A DNA stretch of 46,020 bases from Planctomycetota bacterium (lineage in GTDB: Bacteria; Planctomycetota; Phycisphaerae; UBA1845; Fen-1342), in the NCBI GenBank assembly GCA_018814045.1, contig JAHJAR010000121.1:1-46020 (forward strand). Reading direction: 5' to 3'. Within the stretch, counting starts at the first letter, position 1. Every line of letters starts with the position of its first letter. The position numbers and the translations under genes were made by a program. The notes beneath the pieces were generated by a model that saw only the letters and a list, made by a program, of their open reading frames with translations, ran no database searches and was not told where the DNA came from. Shown here piece after piece: positions 40,933 to 46,020 of the stretch.

Positions 40933-42240
40933 ATGCGCAACTATCGAATCCTCGCAAGTGGAATGATCGCACTATTCGGCCTCAGCCTGGCAGCGGCCCA
41001 GGACGCGTTGGACGAGCAGACCAAGCTGCTCAGCAAACGTGCCGCCGAAGCCGACGCCTACCGCAAACTGGCCGAATGCGTTTACGGTCTTCAGATCAAT
41101 TCGGCCACGTATGTGAAGGACTTCGTGGCCGAGTCCGACGACATCCGGACCGAGGTCGACACGCTGGTGCGCGGCGTTCGTTTGGGCACGCCGATCTGGT
41201 ATGAGGACGGATCGTGCGAGGTGCCGGCCGAGGTCACCGTGGCCAAGGTGGTCGAGACGCTGCGCACAGCGCACGACCGCCACTACAAGGGCAGCAGCGT
41301 CAAGACCAGCGATTTCGAGTCGATCACGCGACGAATCGAAAAGAACGTCATTAAGGTAGTTGGCATGGGGGCCCCGCGTGAGGAGCCGCCGCCGAGCTTG
41401 CCGGCGGATGTGGCCGAATCGCTGGGATACCCCCCGGAGAGCGTGAATCGTTCGCTGCCGGACATCTGGCGCAAGATCGGTCCGCAAGCGCGGCTGATGG
41501 CGCAGCGCGCCGCCCGCACTGACGCACAACGCCGGCTGGCCGAGCGGATCAAGGGTTTGCGGCTGACATCTCGTACGCTGGTCCGCGATTTCGCCGCCGA
41601 GAGCGATGTGATCACGACCGAGCTGGATGCGTTCCTCAAGGGCGCGTTCGAAGTCGGGCCGTATTACCACCACCACGACGAGTTGATCGTCGAGGTCAAA
41701 ATGCGCATCCCGACCGAGCAGGTCATCACGGCCGTCAAGACACTGCACAGCCGGTTGTACAAGGGTGACGACATCGAGGGCTCGGATATCGAGAAGATCA
41801 CCAAGACGATCATCAAGAAGGACTTCGACGCGGTCGGCATGGGCGTGCCGCGGCCCGAGTACATCCGCCGTTATGCCGCGCAGAACGCCCCGGAGCTGCC
41901 GGCCTGGTCGATGGAGGAGATTGCGGCTGAAGGCGAGGGCACGGATCCGGAGATTGAAACACCCCAGGGCAAGCTGCGGGCCGCGCGGGCGGCCGAGCTG
42001 GATGCGCGCCGCAAACTGGCGGAGCGCATCGCGGGTCTGACGATCCGCTCCGAGACCGTGGTGCGTGATTTCGTTACCGAGCACGACTACATCGCCACCC
42101 AGGTGGACGCGGTCATCGTCGACGCCCTGGTGGCCAAGACGGTCTTCTCCAGCGACACCGCCACCGTCACCGTAGCCGTCCCCGGCATCCGCGTCTGGAG
42201 CGTGTTTAATGAGGAGTTGCGGCGGGAGGCGCGGCGCTAG
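40933..42240 (+). CDS. Secreted protein with three LPP20-like domains
   Basis: AGGAG lies six bases before the ATG. The 435-residue protein has a signal peptide (MIALFGLSLAAAQ, cleaved near residue 23). Three copies of one domain follow, at about 30-112, 185-270 and 346-415, each with A..DA.RKLAE, then GL...S.T.V+DF..E.D.I.T..D and a strand of alternating V/A residues. The first two copies also share a linker, HYKG..V..SD.ESIT / LYKG..I.GSD.EKIT, ending VGMGxPR. LPP20 is a family of small envelope lipoproteins that includes FlgP of the Vibrio flagellar H-ring. No flagellar gene is here, so the role is open. Confidence 0.8.
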   Translation: MRNYRILASGMIALFGLSLAAAQDALDEQTKLLSKRAAEADAYRKLAECVYGLQINSATYVKDFVAESDDIRTEVDTLVRGVRLGTPIWYEDGSCEVPAEVTVAKVVETLRTAHDRHYKGSSVKTSDFESITRRIEKNVIKVVGMGAPREEPPPSLPADVAESLGYPPESVNRSLPDIWRKIGPQARLMAQRAARTDAQRRLAERIKGLRLTSRTLVRDFAAESDVITTELDAFLKGAFEVGPYYHHHDELIVEVKMRIPTEQVITAVKTLHSRLYKGDDIEGSDIEKITKTIIKKDFDAVGMGVPRPEYIRRYAAQNAPELPAWSMEEIAAEGEGTDPEIETPQGKLRAARAAELDARRKLAERIAGLTIRSETVVRDFVTEHDYIATQVDAVIVDALVAKTVFSSDTATVTVAVPGIRVWSVFNEELRREARR

Positions 42241-42265
42241 CCCGGCTTCCGAGCAGCAGACAAGA

Positions 42266-42297
42266 CCGAGCCGCGACCGTAAGGGAGCGGTTGCCGG
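42266..42297. repeat. Solo arm of the MITE-like palindrome
   Basis: CCGAGCCGCGACCGTAAGGG followed by AGCGGTTGCCGG matches the left core arm of copies A and B with one main change. No complementary right arm follows within the gap to 42491. It lies between the LPP20-like gene and the small lipoprotein gene, so it is likely transcribed with them. Confidence 0.75.
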
Positions 42298-42491
42298 AGC
42301 GGCCCGCCGGCGAGTTGACTCCCACGCCTCCGTTTGAGCTCAGGCTCTGTCAGCTACCCGTGGGAGAAACCCGCCGTAACGGACATGCAGCGCCGAACCA
42401 TATACGGCGCGCCAGGAACGGCGATACGCAGAACGTGGAACGGCTTGGCGGCGTCGGTCCGCCAGAGTCGATTATCAGTATGGAGGTTGCG

Positions 42492-42656
42492 ATGCAAACC
42501 TGGATTCGCCGCCTGGCGCTCGGACTGTGTACGGCGGTGGCGTTGTTCGTGTTGAGCGGGTGTGCCGAGCACGAACACCGCAAAGTCCGTGTGGTCGAGG
42601 AGCAACACGAGGGCGAAGTGGTCGACGAGGGCCACGGCGAGATGGTGGTCGAATAG
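42492..42656 (+). CDS. Small lipoprotein
   Basis: The ATG at 42492 has GGAGG five bases upstream and gives only 54 residues, about half signal. The lipobox ALFVLSGC puts the acylated Cys at about 24. The mature peptide, beginning AEHEHRKVRVV, is short and very rich in Glu, His and Val (EEQHEGEVVDEGHGEMVVE), with no aromatic residues and no further Cys. It could bind metal through the His and Glu residues or serve as a tether. It lies between two LPP20-like genes and is probably co-transcribed with them. Confidence 0.75.
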   Translation: MQTWIRRLALGLCTAVALFVLSGCAEHEHRKVRVVEEQHEGEVVDEGHGEMVVE

Positions 42657-42683
42657 TCGCCACGCTGACGCCACACTGCACGC

Positions 42684-43994
42684 ATGCACACACAACTCCC
42701 CCGCCGGCGTGGTAGCACAACGCAGCGGGCCTGGTGGAGTAGCACTCTGGCCGCACCAGGGCTGGTCTGCTTGCTCGCCACGGCCGCGGGCGATGACGGT
42801 GTGTCGGGCGCGGATCGTCCGTACCTCGAGCAGGTGGCCTTGGCGCAGGCCCGCAGTGGGCTACTCGTGCTGGTCCAGGACCTGTCGCTCAAGTCCGGCG
42901 TCTCACTCGGGGCGTGGGCCGCCCAGGACATCGCTTTTGACCGGGCCCTGCGCCTGTGGGTACGGACGCAGCCGCAGCACGGATACGCGCGCGTCTATTC
43001 CGACAATGCGTGTGACGTCGACGTGCGTCTGAGCCCCGAGGCGCTGCGGACGCGGCTGCGCCTCCTCACGCGCCGACACGCCGAACAGCTCGAACTGCCG
43101 CTCAGCACGGCGGAGTTGGAGTCGGCCGCGCGTTCGTGGCCGATGCTCTGGAGTACGGGTACTGCCTGGCCGGCGGCGCGTGAGCCGAAGGCGCCGCGCG
43201 GCTGGGAAGACACGACGGCGGAGGGGCGCCAGCTTGCCCAACGCGCCGCGACGGCGGAGGCGTTGCAGGCCCTGCTGAGCGCGGCGGGGCAGTTGCGGGC
43301 CACCCCCGCGCGGCACCTGGGGGATTTCCTGGATGCGGCGCCTGCTTTCCGCGACGCGGCGCTGACGGGCCTGGCGCACACCGCGACCGTTGATGTGGTC
43401 TACGATCTCGACCAGGTGGCCACCGCCAGCGCGCGGGTTGCGCTGAGCGATCTGATTCACGTCATCGTCGATGCGCAGCAAACACACGCCGCCGACGACT
43501 TGTTTCGCCACGTCGATTTCCGTGAAATGGTGTTGCTCGCCGGCCCCAACGGATTGACGGCGACCGGCTCCGCGGTTGTCCCCGGCTTGGGCCGAATCGG
43601 GTTGGCGCACGCGCCGCTGGAACCGGGAGCGCCGGCCTGGGTGGACCAGTCGCTGAGCGTGGTTGGCCGTTATGTGCCGTTCGACGCGGGCTATTTCGAC
43701 GAAGCGATCGAGCTCGCGGTGGCCCGTCAGGATGGGAGCGCGCAGTTACGGCAGAAGATAGTGGCATTGCCGCTGGAAGATGGTTCGACGGTCGCGCAGC
43801 TCCTAGTGCTGCATCCGCGCCTCGCGGACGACCTGACGCTCTTCCTGAGCGCGGCGCGCGAAACCGCCCCGCCTGAGGCATACGCCGATGGCAGTCTAGG
43901 ACTGAAACTGGAACTTCCTCTTCGGCGGCTCTGGACGCTTATCAGGCACCATCGTCAGCCGCGCGAAGCCACCGCCCCGGCAGGCAAGGATTGA
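42684..43994 (+). CDS. Secreted LPP20-like protein, diverged
   Basis: The ATG at 42684 gives 436 residues; no clear ribosome-binding site is visible. An Arg-rich N-terminus with a hydrophobic segment (LAAPGLVCLLATAAG) looks like a signal peptide. Two domains resemble those of the gene at 40933: residues about 45-130 (QVALAQARSGLLVLVQDLSL, DIAFDRALRLWVRT, CDVDVRLSPEALRTRL) and about 185-265 (GRQLAQRAATAEALQALLSA, FRDAALTGLAHTATVDVVYD). A third, unlike domain occupies the C-terminus. Its stop is three bases before the next ATG. The similarity is by pattern, so the LPP20 assignment is provisional. Confidence 0.72.
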   Translation: MHTQLPRRRGSTTQRAWWSSTLAAPGLVCLLATAAGDDGVSGADRPYLEQVALAQARSGLLVLVQDLSLKSGVSLGAWAAQDIAFDRALRLWVRTQPQHGYARVYSDNACDVDVRLSPEALRTRLRLLTRRHAEQLELPLSTAELESAARSWPMLWSTGTAWPAAREPKAPRGWEDTTAEGRQLAQRAATAEALQALLSAAGQLRATPARHLGDFLDAAPAFRDAALTGLAHTATVDVVYDLDQVATASARVALSDLIHVIVDAQQTHAADDLFRHVDFREMVLLAGPNGLTATGSAVVPGLGRIGLAHAPLEPGAPAWVDQSLSVVGRYVPFDAGYFDEAIELAVARQDGSAQLRQKIVALPLEDGSTVAQLLVLHPRLADDLTLFLSAARETAPPEAYADGSLGLKLELPLRRLWTLIRHHRQPREATAPAGKD

Positions 43995-43996
43995 AC

Positions 43997-45244
43997 ATGA
44001 CAAGCTGCACTTGGATTACGGTCGGGCGACAGACCGATTCCCGACGCCGCACGTTGGCTTCAGCAATCGTCGCAGCGCTGGTCTTGGCGCTGGTCGCGGC
44101 GGGGCGGGCGCAGGAACCCGCGCCCGCCGAGCGCGTTCAAGACCCGGACGAGATCAAGACGGTGCGGGTCACGGCCGAGGGTTTCAACCGCGACGACGCG
44201 CTCAAGCAGGCGCTGCGCAAAGCGCTGGAGCAAGGCGCCGGGCTGCAACTCGCGTCGTTCACCGAGGTCGAGAACTTCGCCCTGGCCCGCGACACGATCT
44301 ACAGCCGCGCCTCGGGCGTGGTGCGCGAATACCGCATCATCGAGGAGAAGCCCGGCCCGCAGGGCACCTACGAGATGACCGTGGAGGCTACTGTGCGCTC
44401 CAGCGTCGTCGCCGCCGCCTGGGGAGAAGTGCAGAACGTGCTCGATCAGATCGGCCGGCCCAGAATCATGGTCTGGATCGACGAACGGATCGACGAGCGT
44501 CCCCAAGAGCACTCTATAGTGGCAGCCCGCATCGAGGAGCTGTTCGTCAAAGCGGGGTTCGATCTGGTGGAACAGAAAGCGGTTGAAGAGATCCGCCGCC
44601 GCGAAGCCACGGATGCACGTGACGGGCAGGATGCCGCAAAGCTGGCCCGGCTGGCGAAGGACGCCGGTGCCCACATACTCATCCGCGGGTCGGCGAACGC
44701 GAATCGCGCCGGCCTGGAGGACCTCTACGGCGTGCCGGCGGCGTTCTACAACTGTGACGCACTGGCCAAGGTGTACCACACCGACACCGGCAAGCTGCTG
44801 GCCAGCGAGTCGGTTCCGCTCACGCGGCGCGGGGTGCGCTCGCGACGGGAGTTCAGCCCGCAAGCCGCGCGCGTGGCGCTCGTCGAGGCTACGTTCCCGC
44901 CACCCAACTCGCCCCGGCGCACGCCCGCGCTGGCGCTCAAGCTGTTCGACTCAATCATGGAACAATGGGCGACGCAGATTTCGGCCGGTGGCGACATCGA
45001 GCTGGAGATCGAGCGCCTGGACTTCAAGACCTATCTGGAGATCAAACGCGCTCTGCCCGGCATCGAGCGCGTGCAATCCGTCCACGGCGACTTCACCAAG
45101 GGTACCGGGCTCTTCCGTATCAAAGCGTTGATGTCGGCGGAGACGCTGGCGGAACTGCTTACCGAGAAGCCCTTCGACGACTGGCTGGCGGTCACCGATC
45201 TGAAATCAAACCGCATTCAGGCGCGGCACGTGGGCAAGCCGTAG
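43997..45244 (+). CDS. FlgT-like secreted protein
   Basis: The ATG at 43997 has AAGGA six bases upstream and gives 415 residues; a TTG at 43991 is an alternative. After a signal peptide (residues 20-36, ending VAAGRA), about 45-140 match FlgT-N/LPP20-type sequence: VRVTAEGFNRDDALKQALRK, FTEVENFALARDTIYSRASG, EYRIIEEKPGPQGTYEMTVE. The middle (about 150-300) resembles the FlgO/CsgG-type domain with IMVWIDERIDERPQEHSIVA, ELFVKAGFDLVEQKAVEEI and ILIRGSANAN. The C-terminal 100 residues (DFKTYLEIKRALPGIERVQS) are alpha/beta. Vibrio FlgT has a similar three-part layout. It is translationally close to the preceding gene. Confidence 0.75.
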   Translation: MTSCTWITVGRQTDSRRRTLASAIVAALVLALVAAGRAQEPAPAERVQDPDEIKTVRVTAEGFNRDDALKQALRKALEQGAGLQLASFTEVENFALARDTIYSRASGVVREYRIIEEKPGPQGTYEMTVEATVRSSVVAAAWGEVQNVLDQIGRPRIMVWIDERIDERPQEHSIVAARIEELFVKAGFDLVEQKAVEEIRRREATDARDGQDAAKLARLAKDAGAHILIRGSANANRAGLEDLYGVPAAFYNCDALAKVYHTDTGKLLASESVPLTRRGVRSRREFSPQAARVALVEATFPPPNSPRRTPALALKLFDSIMEQWATQISAGGDIELEIERLDFKTYLEIKRALPGIERVQSVHGDFTKGTGLFRIKALMSAETLAELLTEKPFDDWLAVTDLKSNRIQARHVGKP

Positions 45245-45355
45245 TGCGGCCCGCGGTCGCGACCGAAGGATTGAGGATTGAGGTGACACGCGCGGAAATC
45301 CGCGCAGCGTGCGAAGAAATCGGCGGTTTGTAATACAGAGCCGCGGAGATCAGCG

Positions 45356-45862
45356 CTACAGCCAATCGGCCAGCGGTCGTACGTGTCTCGCAAACTCGGC
45401 GGTCGGCATGTTCACCGTCCCCCACTTGGGGCTGCGTACTCGGGCGTGCAGCCGGTACTCGTCCGCCGGGACGCCGGCAAAAACGTAGCGCTCATTGGCG
45501 TAGACGTGCACGATCTCAGCCGGCGGGTCGGGGCCCGGTTGCAACCAGTACGCGAACACCAGCAGTCCGCGGAATTCGCTGCCGAAGACTTGCTGCCACT
45601 GCAATAGCCCGGTCAGGTCGTCTTCCGTCACCCAGTTCTCCCACGTCGGCTTGCGATTCGCCTGGCGCGAGACCCACCGGCGGCCCTTGACATCAACCAG
45701 CCAATTCGTGGCTCCATCGGAGTAAACGATGAAATCGAAGCTCTTCAGCTTGGCGTCGCGGAAGACGGATTTCTTGGCTTCGTCCACGGCCACGCAGGGT
45801 ATCTGTCGCCCGCGCAGGTAGTGTTCGAAAGCTGCCTCGTAGTGGATGTGTGTCTTCAACAA
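45356..45862 (-). CDS. HYExAFE-type, PD-(D/E)xK nuclease-like protein
   Basis: I prefer the TTG at 45862, which has GGAGAGG five bases upstream, giving 168 residues; a TTG at 45904 would add 14. The N-terminus has HYEAAFEHYLRGRQI, the signature for which planctomycete HYExAFE proteins are named, then VAVDEAKKSVF and KSFDFIVYSDG followed by LVDVKGRRW. The order E, D (43), D57-x-K59 is that of PD-(D/E)xK nucleases, so a nuclease or nucleic-acid-processing role is plausible. No partner gene is adjacent. No methylase or toxin is visible nearby. Confidence 0.78.
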   Translation of the reverse strand: MLKTHIHYEAAFEHYLRGRQIPCVAVDEAKKSVFRDAKLKSFDFIVYSDGATNWLVDVKGRRWVSRQANRKPTWENWVTEDDLTGLLQWQQVFGSEFRGLLVFAYWLQPGPDPPAEIVHVYANERYVFAGVPADEYRLHARVRSPKWGTVNMPTAEFARHVRPLADWL

Positions 45863-45990
45863 CGAGCCTCTCCGCCCGGTGAACAGCAGGATTATGCGCG
45901 ACAACGTGCGCAGCGTACATCCGCGCCCGCCGGGTTATCCGCTCTGGCGCGGGAGTAAGGTGGATACTACAGCAGGACTGACGAAAGGCG

Positions 45991-46020
45991 TAGAATCACC
46001 GCTTATGAGGAGAATCTACA
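45991..46020 (+). promoter_or_regulatory. Possible promoter and ribosome-binding site at the right edge
   Basis: TAGAAT at 45991-45996 could be a -10 box and GAGGAG at 46007-46012 a ribosome-binding site for a gene beyond the window. The ATG at 46005 overlaps GAGGAG and could itself be a start (MRRIY). No good -35 box is visible, so this is weak. Confidence 0.3.

Noticed and set aside
1..46020. CRISPR array, prophage, integrase or intact insertion sequence
   Set aside because: No regularly spaced repeats, phage structural genes, integrase motifs or transposase frames were found. The palindromes carry no coding sequence.

Overview
The window is about 46 kb of high-GC chromosomal DNA with ordinary housekeeping genes and many lineage-specific envelope genes. 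No rRNA, tRNA, CRISPR array, prophage or intact transposase was found. I infer a Gram-negative-type planctomycete, probably near Phycisphaerae. The reasons are: LpxB, LolCD-type and OmpA-type envelope genes; MurG separated from any cell-wall cluster; scattered biosynthesis genes (hisA and trpF both solitary); an HYExAFE-type nuclease-like protein; an exosortase-type CAAX protease; and palindromic intergenic repeats. No taxonomic marker could be searched, so this is a judgement.

Layout. 1-3.7 kb: a partial secreted protein, an OmpA-type lipoprotein, hisA, two tandem paralogues of unknown function behind a near-consensus sigma-70 promoter, and a YggX-like protein. 3.7-8.7 kb (minus): rplU, a secreted hypothetical, rph, a lipoprotein, rdgB and a membrane glycosyltransferase, closely spaced and perhaps one operon. 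9.2-13.7 kb (minus): a two-gene RND efflux operon with a TATAAT promoter. 13.9-20.6 kb: a glycosyltransferase, a TPR protein with a lipoprotein, an AsmA-like protein with a histidine kinase, and a sigma-54 activator. The activator lies just downstream of a LolD/LolC-type ABC pair (20.6-23.0 kb). 23.2-27.4 kb: a lipoprotein, a membrane protein, murG and a TauE/SafE permease.

27.7-31.8 kb (minus): a small membrane protein, a sugar ABC permease, its binding protein and lpxB, with no ATPase in the window. 32-36.5 kb: a parallel beta-helix protein, an M48 peptidase, trpF and a small zinc-ribbon-like protein. 36.5-40.5 kb (minus): a CAAX protease, a thioredoxin-fold protein without CxxC and a long coiled-coil membrane protein. 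40.9-45.2 kb (plus): an array of LPP20/FlgT-like envelope proteins. 45.4-45.9 kb (minus): an HYExAFE-like protein.

The two most interesting features are the LPP20/FlgT-like array and a family of about 150 bp palindromic, MITE-like elements. The array resembles the protein types of the Vibrio flagellar H-ring (FlgO/FlgP/FlgT) with no flagellar genes nearby. The repeat family has two full copies in opposite orientation and one solo arm. Other palindromes sit in the gaps at 1.9, 23.1, 27.5-27.7, 32.05 and 36.02 kb. All functional calls come from reading motifs by eye; no database search was run.
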